This document shows, piece after piece, positions 22,280 to 34,958 of a DNA stretch of 64,000 nt (positions within the stretch are counted from its first letter, which is position 1; every line of letters starts with the position of its first letter). A program made the translations under genes and the position numbers. This stretch comes from Castanea sativa (taxonomy: Eukaryota; Streptophyta; Magnoliopsida; Fagales; Fagaceae): assembly GCF_040712315.1 (NCBI RefSeq), contig NC_134018.1, forward strand, positions 12,978,835 to 13,042,834, in the 5' to 3' direction. The notes below the pieces were generated by a model. The model searched no databases and was not told the DNA's origin. It was given only the letters and a program-made list of their open reading frames with translations.

Positions 22280-25200
22280 ATGAGGAATGATGGTCAGAAA
22301 CAACAGCAGGGTGGTGTGCCTAGGCCCGGTCGGCCTAGTGGCTTTCTTCCCAGCTCCTTCCGTGCCATATCTAGCTACCTGAGGATCGTGTCATCCGGGG
22401 CATCCACTGTGGCTCGGTCAGCGGCATCGGTGGCCTCTTCAATTGTGGATAGGGATGATGATGTCAACCATGATCAGGTATGAGGTGTAATTGGTTTGTT
22501 TATTTTCTTATCAGTATTGCCAATTTGATAAATTTGGGAAGTTTTTAGCTTTGCCTAGTTGTTATTTGTTATGTAAATTTCGGAATTTTAATGGAGTGGA
22601 AGTCGTATAATATGGTGTTTCATTTATGGTGTATCATGTATGTGAATTTTAGTGTTACAATGTTTGTTTTGGGGTGATTTGATTGCATATTTGTTCTTGT
22701 GGAGAGAGAGAGCTACTTTACTTTCTAATTGGGGAAATGCCATTAAATGAATACTGGTTTAGTTTGATATGTTGTTGGAATGTAGAATTGTGGTCAAGAA
22801 TATTTAGTTGCTTACTGTTTCAGTTTATGGATATTCCTAACTTTGAATATCTTTAATGCAAAACTTTGAACGTGGGAAGGCAATGTTTTTGTATTGTGAG
22901 AAGTAAAGTTTTGTTGTGAGTGAGTTTTGTACAGAGGTGATTTCTGTATTCAATTGGGCCATTTTAAGTTAGTCTATTGGATGGGGAAAGTTGCAGTTGC
23001 AAATGGTCAGAGCGTTGATACTTGTTGTGCTGTTGTTTTGCGTGAATCTTTGTTTCTTACATTGCAAAAATGATCCTTTGTCAACCCAATTATTGTGGAA
23101 AATTTTGATCTTCCTTGTGCGGTGTACTGGGTGATCTACTATGTTAGAGTGTGTGGGAGGCCTTTCCATGTGTTTTGACAGCCTAAAAGTTGGAGTTTTT
23201 GGGGTTTATTGGTAGTTCAGAGAGTTATAGATGACCTGCTGTGGTGACTTAATGCTCTTCTTTAAGGATTGGTTGTATCGGAATTGATAGCTGTGTGGTT
23301 TTGTGATCAATACATGTGTTTTTGACTTGATTGTTCAGGACACATTTGGGGTTATCGGCTGTGTAATTTAGGATTTTTGTCGGGTGCGTGTGAGGTCATG
23401 CTGATTTTTCTCATCCAATGGATTTTTATTTTACATCAGCTAAGTACTTTTTGAGGAATTTGATTGATTACATAGAGTTGAATGAATTTAGCTTTTGTTG
23501 GTAGACTTGACAACTTGTTTCTATATAAGAGTAACAATGATGATAGCCATTTCTCTCTTGGTAGTTGGCACAGTTGGAAACTATTTGAGTGGTGGCAATG
23601 ATGATAACCAACATTAACCATAGTTTCTTAATTGGTTAAGGTCATCACTGTACATATATATTTTTTTCCTATTATAATTTATAGGTTGCATCGGTTGATA
23701 TTAGTGTATGTGCTCGTCTTTTAACCTTTTGTTGTGCTATTATGAAGGTTAGTTTAATAGTAAGGAAATAAATCATTTTCTTGCTAGATAAAACTATGGT
23801 GAAGTATCTAATAGATTATTAATTGAGTTTATTTTAATTTCAATGTTCTGTCCTACATTTTTAGTTTTCAGTGCTGTGATAGTTAGTTTGTGGGTGTAGA
23901 AATTAGGGAATTATATTAATAACTAGATTTTGCATTTGTTGCTTATTATGCAGTACTGATTTAGTGGAAAAAAAATCTAGCCTAATTTATTTTTATTTCT
24001 GTACAGTAACATTGAACATGACATGAATTTGGGAAATATGGTTTCTAATAAGTGTGGACTGTCCTGACTTAAACCTTAAATAAGCTTTGTTTGATGATTT
24101 TTTTTATTGCATAAGGATTTTTATTACAAAAGAACTACCTAATGCATAAAAATTTACATAAGGTAGCCTAAAAAACTTATAAAAATATATCAAATATTAC
24201 AAGCAAATGAAAGCGGTGAACTCTGTAATAGTGCTAGTATCACTAAGACCCAAAACATTTGACCATGAACTAAGTTGTCTAACAAAGGAAATCTTTAACT
24301 AATACTCAATTTGAGTGCAGTATGTTTACTATTGTAAACACATTTTACTGTACTTTTCTTATCAATAAAACTCTTATTACCTATAAAAAAAAAAAGAGAT
24401 CTTTAGCTGAGACTCCAATACGTCCACACCTTCAAAAGCGTGGCGGTTGTGCTCCCTCCACAAAATCCACACCAAAGGTAATGGAGCTATATTCCACACA
24501 GCAAAAGAACGTTTTCCAAACCAGTATTGCCAACCAACCAGTAGGGCCCCTGCTGTATGCGACATCACCTAAATGAACCCAAAAATTCCAAACACACAGC
24601 TCCACACTGCATAAAAAAATTACAATTGAATGGAAAATGATCCGCTATCTTCCCCTAAGAAGCACAAACAAAACCCCTGGTGTGTCTGTGTCCAACATGC
24701 GTTCTTGTCGGACATGCCGAGGACACTTCTGCACAGTGTGTCCTAGTTATGATGGGAGAAAAAAAAATTATTGAAAAATAATTCTTTTAATTTCCAATAT
24801 GTTTTTAAAGATTTTGATATTTATATATTTCGAAAACTTGTAAATAAACACAAAATATAAATATTCCTACAAATATTAAAAATATACCTAAAAATATATT
24901 AATTAATTGTGGTACCCAACAACCAACGTGTCTTGTCCTAATTTTTCTAGAATTGACATGTCACCATGTCTTGCATCGTGTCATGTCCGTGTCTGTGGTC
25001 ATTATGCAGTGGAGTTTCTGTAAAGTATTTATTGAGGTTGAGCAATGGCAAGTGCCTTCCGCCAAAAGTGGCGGGTCACGGGTTTGAGTACGGGAATAGG
25101 CTTGTCCAATAAATTGGATGTAAGGCTGCGTACCATAACCTCTCCTAGACCCTGCAAAAGTGGAAGTTTTGTGCATTGGGTACGAACCTTTTGTTTTGTT

Positions 25201-25651
25201 CATATGTAGCATGGTGTAATTTTCACAATATAGCTAATAGAAGATCCTATGGCTACCAAGTATATGTCATGTTATCATAAATCAGGGGGGAGAGATTAAT
25301 AGAAAGCTTTCTGTTGATGTAGAAATGATTATACAGAACCCGAAAAAATGATTTCGAATTCTCATGAAAATGGATGTATACTTGCAAGGCATTTGCACCT
25401 ACAATACATGATTATGCGATCTTGAATGTGGACTTGCAATGCGTGTGAGTTTGAGGTGTTTTTAATCTGTAATGAAGATTAATTAATTTTATGAGTTGTG
25501 TTTTATGTTTTTTTTTTTTTTTTTAAATTTCAAAATTAATTATAGATTATATTTGGTTGGAAATTTTGGACTCAATATTTTATTTTGTCTTGATAATTTC
25601 ACATTGAGTAGATGATATGTTCATGATATAGTTGAGTCTTATCTTGCATTG

Positions 25652-25692
<41 letters not shown>

Positions 25693-28600
25693 TTATCTTT
25701 TTCAAAGTGAGAGATACAAGAAGAGATGACCGATTTCATGTTTTTCTTGCACATTATAAAGGTGAATTGGGCTGGATTTGACAAGTTAGAGGGTGAGGGA
25801 GGTGCCATTCGGCAAGTTCTCCTGCTGGGCTACCGGTCTGGTTTCCAGGTGTGGGATGTTGAGGATGCAAATAATGTCCGTGACCTAGTTTCCAGACATG
25901 ATGGTCCTGTTTCATTCATGCAAATGCTACCAAAGCCAATAGCATCAAAGAGATTACAAGACAAGTTTGCAGACAGCCGCCCGCTGCTAGTAGTTTGTGC
26001 TGATGGGTCCCTTTCTGTAGGTAGTAACATTCAGAACGGGTTAGCCACTCCTTGCAATGGGAGCATCCCAAACTACAATGATTCAGTGAATGGAAGTTTT
26101 TTGCCTACTGCTGTTCAGTTTTATTCCTTGAGATCTCAATCTTATGTTCATGTCCTAAAGTTTAGATCAGTTGTTTATTCTGTAAGGTGCAGTTCCCGAG
26201 TTGTTGCTATTTCTCAAGCAGCTCAGGTATACTTTCTTATGTATATTTTCTGAGCATCCTTATCTTCTGCCTAATCAAAGTGCTAAAAAGTGTTGTGAAT
26301 TGCAGATACACTGCTTTGATGCCACAACCTTAGAGAGGGAATATACTATTCTTACAAACCCTATAGTTATGGGGCCTCCTGGTGTTGGAGGCATAGGGTA
26401 TGGACCTCTTGCGGTGGGTCCCCGATGGCTTGCTTATAGTGGAAGTCCAGTTGTAGTCTCAAACTCGGGGCGTGTCACTCCACAACATCTAATGCCTTCT
26501 GCAAGCTTTCCTGGTTTTCCTTCAAATGGGAGCCTGGTGGCTCACTATGCTAAAGAATCAAGCAAGCAACTTGCAGTTGGGATTGTAACCCTGGGAGACA
26601 TGGGCTATAAGAAGATCTCCAGATACTGCTCTGAGCTTCTACCTGAGAGTAATACTTCAGTGCAATCGGGGAGTCCTGGCTGGAAAGGCAATGGAACTGT
26701 TAATGGCCATTTAACAGATGCAGAAAACATTGGAATGGTACATGCTTTTCTCAAGTTTGTTTTTGCTTTGTTTCTTTACCTAGGTGAATTAATTATATTG
26801 CATAATTACCAATAAATGAACATGTGGCAACTCTGTGGAATATCATGCTGCTGTGGTATTTACTAGTACTTATTTATGAACTGACATTTTGATGGTCCTT
26901 CTTCTTATTGTTTTCTTTTGTTTATCAGGTCATTGTCAGAGATATTGTAAGCAAAGTTGTTATTGCCCAGTTCAGGGCACACAAGAGTCCTATTTCAGCG
27001 TTATGCTTTGACCCTAGTGGCACCCTTTTAGTTACCGCTTCGGTCCAGGGCCACAACATAAATGTTTTCAAAATAATTCCTGGACAGCCAGTAAACTCCT
27101 CTGCATCTGATGCTGGTGCATCTTATGTACATCTTTACAGACTACAACGTGGTTTTACAAATGCAGTAAGTGTTGGATAAATGTTTCGTGATTGCTTCTC
27201 GGATATCTCATTGTTATTGTCTCGTGCTTATCCTTTTTTTGGGGGGTTTTTTAGGTCATACAGGATATTAGCTTCAGTGATGACAGCAACTGGATTATGA
27301 TTAGCTCATCAAGGGGGACAAACCATTTGTTTGCTATTAATCCTCTTGGAGGATCAGTAAACTTCCAGTCGGCTGATGCTAGTTTTACCCTAAAAAATAG
27401 CAGTTTGGGTGTTATGACTAAGCCAGCAGTTCGATGGCCACCTAGTCAACAGAGCCTTTGTGCAGCTGGTCCTCCAGTTACACTTTCGGTTGTTAGCAGA
27501 ATAAGGAATGGAACTAATGGATGGAAAGGCACTGTAAGTGGTGCTGCAGCAGCTGCAACAGGAAGGATGAGCTCCCTTTCTGGGGCTATTGCTTCATCAT
27601 TCCATAATTGCAGAAGCAATGCTTTATTTGTGGATTGCAGCTCTTCGAAGGCAAAGTACCACCTTTTGGTTTTTTCTCCTTCTGGTTGTATGGTACAATA
27701 TGTGTTGCGAACATCAACTTGTCTAGACCCAACACCTGTTGTGTCTGGATTAAGCACTGGTCATGAGTCAGCACCAGAATGTGATGCAAGATTGGTTGTT
27801 GAGGCTATCCAGAAGTGGAATATATGTCAGAAACAAAACCGAAGAGAGAGAGAAGATAATATTGATATATATGGTGAGAATGGGAATTCAGACAGCAATA
27901 AAATATATCCTGAAGGATTGAAGAAAGGAAATAGCATCTATCCTGAAGCTGGGGGTGTATTCATGAAAGCAAAAATCACTCCTGAGGAGAAACATCATTT
28001 CTATATATCAGAAGCTGAACTGCAGATGCATCAGCCTCGGATCCCATTGTGGGCAAAACATGAGGTATTTGTGTTCTGCTGGAATGTAATATTGTGCTTG
28101 TTCAATCATGCATGCATTTGTTTGATGTCTGACATCTCCCTTGTTCTTGTAAATTTTCTTGCCAGATATACTTTCAATCAATGTTGGTGGAAGGCACCAA
28201 AATGAATGAAGAAAATGCTTCCAGGGGAGAAATTGAAATTGAAAGGATCCCAACTCGCATGATTGAAGCAAGGTCAAAAGACTTGGTTCCAGTTTTTGAC
28301 TATCTTCAAACCCCCAAAATCCAACAAACAAGGTTCACTAGGTTTTTATGATGTCTATTTATTTTACATATATTCTGGTTGTGGCTGTTGCTTATATATA
28401 ACATTGCTTTTCCATTATGTTTTAGATGCATGGGCACCTGATTCTTTACATTATCATACTAAAAAGACTTAATCTTAGATAAAGCTGACATATGGTAATT
28501 ATATGTTTTGTTTAATGTTCCAATGAGCTCTAGCTTATATAGCTCCTCCTACTTATAAGAATGTTATAGAGGGGTTCAAGATCCTCTGAGTGGGTGTGCA

Positions 28601-29109
28601 ACTTACCAATAGAATAAAAATCATATGATTTTCTTAAATGTGGACAGTAATTTCTTTTGCTTCTGATGACTTTGTGAGTTGTCTTTTCTGCACAATAATG
28701 AGGCTTGTACTGAAATTTTTGGGTACCATTTCTTGTGCCATACAGGAACCCTGTTTTAGATTGCAATACCAATGGGCGACTTCAGCATCAGAGGTCTGGG
28801 GTGTCTGAAAACGACAGGCTTTCATGCAGGGGCAGCTCTGGCTCGCTTGACTCTATGACTGACAGTGCCGCTGCAGTGGCAGAATTTCACAGTGCCAGTG
28901 AAGAAACTGAATGTAATGGTCCTCGGATGCCAGTAGGAACCAAGGGCTTTGTAAATAATAGTGACAGCCCAAAAACAAAGACTTGGCTTGAGACTGTAAA
29001 TAATAGAGAGAGCTTAAGAATAGAGGCTCAACTCAAGTTTGTACATAGTAACAAAGAAGGCCTGAAAATGGAGAATCATTTTGAACATGAAGGTGGTGAG
29101 TTTGATTAG
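22280..29109 (+). CDS. ATG18: Autophagy-related protein 18f/h-like (WD40 PROPPIN with BCAS3 domain)
   Basis: Seven exons by GT-AG sites and frame: 22280-22477, 25762-26226, 26306-26737, 26929-27165, 27255-28064, 28166-28332 and 28746-29109, giving 890 residues with no internal stop. ATG18 proteins bind PI3P on autophagosomal membranes and help extend them. The BCAS3-bearing plant subgroup (f, g, h) is the best match, from FLPSSFRAISSYLRIVSSGA at the N-terminus, the WD40-type core (about residues 70-440) and the BCAS3 region (roughly 540-720: NALFVDCSSSKAKYHLLVFS). The phosphoinositide motif FRRG of classical PROPPINs reads LQRG at about 437-440, usual for this subgroup. The tail is Ser/Glu-rich. 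The start is chosen at MRNDGQ; 22202 or 22103 are alternatives. Intron 1 is long (3.3 kb). The promoter is tandemly duplicated. This is the only intact gene in the window. Confidence 0.93.
24385..24690 (-). mobile_element. LINE (L1-type) 3' fragment in intron 1
   Basis: On the minus strand the pieces ADHLLFHC (about 24625-24650), VMSHTAGALLVGWQYWFGKR and WNIAPLPLVWILWREHNRHAFEG are the zinc-binding (zf-RVT) and C-terminal end of plant L1-like reverse transcriptases. It is short and frameshifted. The adjoining 24300-24385 (an 'ataaaactcttattacctataaa' text) may be its 3' UTR. Confidence 0.8.
25034..25196 (+). mobile_element. Au-like SINE in intron 1
   Basis: A tRNA-like head has a box-B-like GGTTTGAGTACGGG near 25080. 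The family-typical body and tail follow: TGTAAGGCTGCGTACCATA and, ending near 25193, TTGTGCATTGGGTACGA. This word order is that of the plant Au SINE family. I could not fix the target duplication. Confidence 0.75.
25653..25691. repeat. (TG)n microsatellite near the intron 1 acceptor
   Basis: About 19 TG units lie some 70 bp upstream of the exon 2 acceptor (25760-25761). UG-rich RNA close to an acceptor can bind CELF/TDP-type proteins in other systems; an effect here is only a possibility. Confidence 0.92.
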
Positions 29110-29585
29110 AGGTATGTTCCTTTTTTGGATTACATGGAAAAATGAAGTTACTGAGAGCATTGATTGGCAATAGTATATATTATTTGGAGAAAAGGCAATA
29201 GTATATGATGATTATTTCACAAACTTTCATTTGCTTGTACAACCTGAGTACCAAGCCTTTGGGGTGGTTTTTGTACAAATAGTGAAATTCATTCTGCCTC
29301 ATTGTGATTTCTTTTTAGTCACATTTGAATTAATTTCCCTATTTGTTGCTGGCAGTTTTGAGTTACACTGTCCCTTTTCTCTCAGGTGTGCAGATATTCT
29401 TTCTTCTCCAGTGGGGGTTTATTAACAGTGTTAATATGATGGGTGGAAATTTAGAGAATAGTGTGATGCGGAATTGTGGATACTATGTTGTTGGGATCTC
29501 GTCTACTCAACTTTGTAAATAACGTCTGGTATATTTTCTCAATAATCAGATGTAATATGTACATAATAGCATCATGTAATAACAC
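29110..29585 (+). other. 3' UTR and polyadenylation region of the ATG18-like gene
   Basis: No coding frame continues after TAG at 29107-29109. T-rich and TGTA-containing text (AATAATCAGATGTAATATGTAC at 29540-29561, then TCATGTAATAAC) is typical of plant near-upstream and far-upstream polyadenylation elements. The exact end is unknown. Confidence 0.5.
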
Positions 29586-29589
29586 TCTT

Positions 29590-32024
29590 TGTCACTGCTT
29601 CTTTATTCTATTAATTTAATTTTATTATGCTACCACTCTTTTGGCATTTCATCAAAGATGAAATACTAGAGCAATGTGTGGGTTCGTAATTTCTGTGTGT
29701 CTGTTTAATTGGGTTTCTTCCTGTTCTGCGATGGAGTTTCTAGATTCTTTAACCAGTCCATCTTCTTACTTATGGACTGAAATGTGGTGTGTTTTGTTCC
29801 TCCAACATCCTTCAATGGGTTATGGGGGAAAAGGGTCGATGCTTCTATGCGTTCAGGTAATATTTTCTAAAAGTTGTCAAAGATGATGTGAAAAATATGT
29901 TCGAAGGTCATTATCTGTTTGCACCCAAGCAACAGTGCTAAATATTCAACGAAAATTGCTTGTATTTTCTAAAGTAGGAGATGCAATGAGAGTTGTCATT
30001 AACATGTTAAACAAGGAGGCAATGAGATAAGGACAGTATTGCAGGGTACAAAATTACAAATGAATAGGATGGCTAGAACAGTAAATTAGGCATAGGATCT
30101 AAAGATGCCTAGATCTAGAATTATAGGTTACACATTTACATTGACAGGACACTCTATATAATGCTTCAAAAGCATGACATTGCACCTTTTCAAAATTTGC
30201 CTATCAGAGTCTTTGATATAAAGGAAATTCTACTACCAGAAATTTTAATATTTGATTAGTCTTAGCATATCCGTATAAACAAAAAATTAAATCAAAACAA
30301 AATTCAACCAACATCACACAATAATTTCGAATTCTATTATGAAAGATTACGCCAACAAAATTCCATTACGAAAGATGTAGATTACAAAATTTAGACTCTT
30401 ACTAAAAGCCTAGCTCAAAACTCTTTCAATCTTAACTTATATTTGACTTCTTAATATACTCATTGGTGTTCTTAGTTCTCACACTCCAGTCTATATATAC
30501 TACAGTATTTAAAAACTAAAATGCAACATTTATTGTTACTGTGCTCATGTTAAGTAACATTAGCAAAGCATTATAGTTCATCTGGTGGCTCACTTCAAAC
30601 ACAATTTGGTTTACTTTAGTCTATTCGGTCCATTTTAGTCTTTTCTATCCAATTTTGTCCATATGGTCTATTTCAATTCCTTTGGTCCAAGTTGGTCTGT
30701 TCAGTTAATTTTGGTTCACTTTCCACCAAGTCTTTTGTTTAGTGTGGTGTTTGTGAGTTGGATGACTTGGATTTAACTTTTAACTTTTAAGAGCTTTTAT
30801 TTCTACCTTGTGAAGTTGATGAAAATGACATGATTTCTAAGCAGGGGCGGAATTGGACCTTTTAACTTGGTCTCAAATACTATATTACCATACAGATATG
30901 AATACGGCGGTAGAATATGATTTTTTTTTCTTTGAATGTTAGATGTGATCCCATTTTGTTATATAGATAGTATATAATGATATAATGTTATTTTATTACA
31001 TAACATAGTTTAAGATAATTTGGTGTTTACAATTATACTTTTATTTTGAATATTCTTATCATCAGCATCTTTTATTATATGAATTTGCTATTCTCTCTAA
31101 AAAAAATAGGTGAATATGAAACTTCAAAAGTATATTATTTGCATCCAAATAAATAACAGAAAAAAAAAAAATACTACAATTAAATATTTAGGAAGATTAT
31201 TCACAATTGCCTATCCGAAAATTTTTATGCTTGAAGTCAAAAGAGAGGATCTGATATATATTACTTGCACAAGAAGATAAATGTTTTTATAGGATCTTCT
31301 TTAAAGAAGAAGAAACCATGAAAAGGAAAAATTAGTAAAAAGTGGTAGTCAACATCTGGTTGGGGAGGGTTGTCTAGAAGGAAACTTGCAACTTATTTAT
31401 TACTCATACTTGCCGTAGTTCTGAAAATTTGATATAATGTAAATTCTACAACAACAAAAACAAAAACTTTAGTCCCAAATTTTTGGATTCAGTTACCTAA
31501 AATTTGTTATAATTGGAAACTCTACTATCAAAATTTCAATTTTTGATAGAATAAGCCTATCCATATAAACAAGAAATTAAAACATACAACGATTTCAATA
31601 CTGTTGAGTTAACTTCATGGGGACACCAACAGGATTCCATTATGAAAGATACTGATTAATGATTACAAATTTTAAACTCTCATTGAATTTTATAACCCAT
31701 TATGCCTAACTCAAAGCTTTTTCAATCTTAACACACAAACATGAAACTCAATAATTCTGAATTCCCAATACATGCATCCAGCACCAACCAAAAAGAAAAA
31801 GAAAAAGAAAAAAAAATCCAAGTACACGCATTGGTTTTCTTTTCTCACACTCTAATAATGAACAAACTCTCGAGCTTATGGTATTATCACACTTAAGATA
31901 ATGAACAAACTCTCAACTCACTCAATGAGTCTTCGTTCAATTTTCAAACACAATCACCATGGCAACTTAGTTCCAAAGCCCTTATTTAGACCAAAGCCAC
32001 TAAAAATCCCTCTACTAATTCCAA
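29590..32024. other. Intergenic stretch holding repeated NLR downstream flank
   Basis: No gene is seen. 30220-30440 and 31510-31735 are two diverged copies of the same segment ('tatccgtataaacaaaaaatta', then 'attctattatgaaagatt'). Both resemble 52336-52515 downstream of the second NLR. The region therefore contains an extra copy of the NLR 3' flank. A short run of GGTCCA/GGTCTATT-type words lies at 30607-30720. Confidence 0.6.
31447..31495 (-). mobile_element. Probable LINE/RTE 3' tail remnant
   Basis: ACAACAACAAAAACAAAAAC followed by TTTAGTCCCAAATTTTTGG is the reverse complement of a common plant RTE-type LINE terminus (a GGGACTAA...TTGTTGTTG-style tail). Only about 50 bp remain. Confidence 0.4.
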
Positions 32025-34958
32025 CTACCTTGGATGGAAAAAAGGCAGCAGACTTGATTTGGTTTGGTCATCATCCCACTCCAAAGCATCCCACCATTGT
32101 GAATCTCCTTTTATTTCTTTCATGGTACCTGCATTCTGGTTAGTAAGAGGTAGCCTTCTGAGATGTTTGCACCTAACGACTTCTACCTGCTCTAGACACG
32201 GCCATGTCTCTTCGTGTCTACAAAGAGTTATCAATATGGGAAGGTGCTCCAATACCAATTGTCGCAGGTTTGGAACAACAGGATCTGAAGTCCTATTCTG
32301 CCCTGAATCACAATTAAAGAGCTCATCTATGTTATCACAACGTGTTATTCTGATTACTTCCAAGTTTGGTAGGGTCTGAATAAAGGCACCACAGGAGATA
32401 AGATATTTCATCTCAGAACAACCTCGCAATTCAATTGATTTTAGCTTATGAAATCTTAGCCCAAGATGACCAGCCAGCTCTGAAATGCTTTGTAGGCCAC
32501 TCACAGCAAAGAGCTCAAGTACCTCTAAGTTTGGTAGTAGGTCACAGCGGACAGCATATCCTCCTCCTCGCCCTATACTGATTGTACAGTTGCAAATTTT
32601 AAGTGACTTTAAATCAGAAAAGCTGGCAGCACTTTTAATAAAGTCTTCAAACATTTCAGTCAGCATCTGGCAACGATCTGAAAGCAGATAACTTGAATTA
32701 CCCCAGTACCACCCAATTGATTCTTGTGAGAGATTAAGACCATTCATATCGCTAATTTTGTTATGTGTTCTTAGTAAGCCATTTGTTTGGGATTGGATAA
32801 TCTGAAAATGAAATGTTCTTAATCTTTTTATCCACGAAGGATCTTCAGATCTGTCACATGGGATCCTATTCAATGTGAGGGATAAGTCAACTAATCGATT
32901 AAGGGATATGAGCTCTTCAAAAGTTGCCTGTCCGTCTTCCTCTCCCTTCAAACGGAAACGAAATCCACTATGTGACATCTTTAGAATCTCTAAACAAGAC
33001 AATCTGGATATAATTCCGGGTCGAATGGTTTTTAGCTCATGTATGTTGGATATGTTTAATTGCCTTAGCTGGCTCAAGGTTTCCACCTCTCTTGGCAATT
33101 CTGTGATATGAGTGTAACTAAGATCAAGGTTTTGAAGTTTACTAAGCATTCCCAGTGGGGGTAGTTCTTCAAGAAATCTGCAGCTGCCTAAAAAAAGAGC
33201 ACGAAGGTCATTGAGTTGAAGCAGAGATTGAGGCAATGACCGGATGTCAGTTTCACTGAGATTTAATACCCTAAGTGCTTTAAATCCTTGTAGGAATGTC
33301 TCAGGAACTGTGACAAGGGTACGATTGTCTTGTAGTAGAAGAGTTGAGGCCTCTGAACATTGTATCATGGAATCAGGTAGCCTTGTTATTTTGTTATTCA
33401 TAAAAGAAACTCTTTTGAGAGAATTTGAATTTAAAAACTCTCCAACTGAAATCTCACTGAAGCCCATCCCTGAACGAACAAGGGATTTACATCCATCCTC
33501 TTTAGATGATGATATCCATATAGCAACATCACGAACAACGTCATGCATCTTTACAGTGCCCTCACGGCCACCATCTTCCAACAAACAAGAGTCTTTGAGA
33601 TTTTCAATTAAAGTTAGTCCTCTATTGACTGAATCCTCATAATTCTGTCCTTCATCTATCAAACCTTCTGCCTTCCAGTAATTTACTAGTTCAATTATTT
33701 CAGTGGAAAAATCCTCAGGAAACAAAGAGCAATAAAGGAAACAAGATTTTATGTTGTTACCTTCTAATGAGTCATAACTCCACTTCAAACGCTCGAACAC
33801 CTTAGCTTCAATGTCTTCTGTAGGAGGCACTGATCTTCGCAACTCTGTTAAGGCATTTTTCCACAGCTCGACCTTTGACTTTCTTCTCATGGCAGCTCCC
33901 ATGGTGATGATGGCCAGTGGCAATCCGCAACCTTCTCTTGCTATTGCTTCTGCAAATGGCTTAATTTGTTCCAAATGAGCCACATCCCCTGCCTTTTGAC
34001 TAAACAATTGCCATGCTTCGTCATCACTCAAAACCTCCATTTTAATTTCAACATCAGTCATCATATTCCTACATACTTCCATATGTCGAGATGTCAATAT
34101 GAACTTCAGGTCGAGGGACACCCAAAATGTCCAATTCAATTTCCTCCCAAACATCATCTAGAATGAGTAGAAAATTTTCCTCTCTCTCAAGCCTTTGATA
34201 AAGTCGGCTAGCCGTTCCCTGCACGCTTTCTTCTATCTTAACCTCCAAATTCAATCTCTCAGCTATCCGTGTCTGGACATTTTAATGACCAAATTCCTGG
34301 TAACGGTAACCCAAATGATGATGCCAAAAGGCTGCGTAGAAGCATTCTCAAGCTCATTGTTCAAGTTCTTAACCAGAGTAGTCTTGCCTACTCCTCCCAT
34401 TCCCCAAATACCAATCCTCCGGACTTTGTCATCATGCAGTACCTTCAAAGTTTCGTCTAAATTTTTGGATGCTGTTGTTTGACCCTGAATTGAAGGTCCA
34501 GGAATATGCTCCACTGTTCTGGGAATTCTAGTAGGATAAGCCATACCAGATTCGAAATTTCCAACTTCTAGAAGCCTTTTTATCTCTTCCAGTATTCCTT
34601 CAACTTCGTTGCTTTCTCTGTACCGCTTACTGCAATTTAAGAAACATGCAGAAGGCTTCTTTCCCTGAATTGGATTGACTCTAAGCTGAAGTTTTTCGAC
34701 ATCCTCAAGCCAAGTTACAACTTGAGCTCTGATTTCGTTTCCTTCTTTCTCATTTGCTTCCTTTTCATGTTTGACTTCTTTTATACGATCCATAAGGCTT
34801 TTCATCTCCTTCTCAACAGCAGCAATATTTGATTTCAGATTGACAGTGGTCTTGATCTTAGAACCGACACAGCTACATAGAAGATTGACAGGTTTTGTCA
34901 CTAGTGCTCCAACAACCGCACCCACCACTGCACCCACCACTGCACCCACCGCTTCCAT
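32025..34958 (-). pseudogene. CC-NBS-LRR resistance protein A (two frameshifts)
   Basis: An NLR of the RPS2/RPS5-like coiled-coil class (close to At4g27190-type annotations), an intracellular immune receptor family. Starting at 34958: coiled coil, then P-loop GMGGVGKTT (residues 186-194), kinase-2 FLLILDDVW, RNBS-B FILTSR, GCGLPLAI, MHD motif VKMHDVVRDVAIWI, then about 15 LRRs ending at 32025. It falls in three frames. A base is missing near 34278 between the P-loop and kinase-2 segments. About 17 bp are missing at 34099-34102, where paralog B has the text lying between two CATA words. Downstream LRRs are clean. The product as written stops soon after the P-loop. A sequencing error could explain the single base but hardly the 17-bp loss. 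Confidence 0.88.
34915..34950 (-). repeat. Triplicated 12-bp coding minisatellite at NLR A N-terminus
   Basis: Three ACYGCACCCACC units (34915-34926, 34927-34938, 34939-34950) encode a VGAV-type repeat at residues 4-16. Paralog B lacks the expansion (its N-terminus begins MEVLAAAVGALV). Confidence 0.9.

Noticed and set aside
29231..29886. Short frames downstream of the ATG18-like gene
   Set aside because: Hydrophobic T-rich translations of 3' UTR and intergenic DNA with no splice or domain support.
32059..34482. Plus-strand frames across NLR A
   Set aside because: They are antisense shadows of the LRR and NBS coding strand, without any domain.
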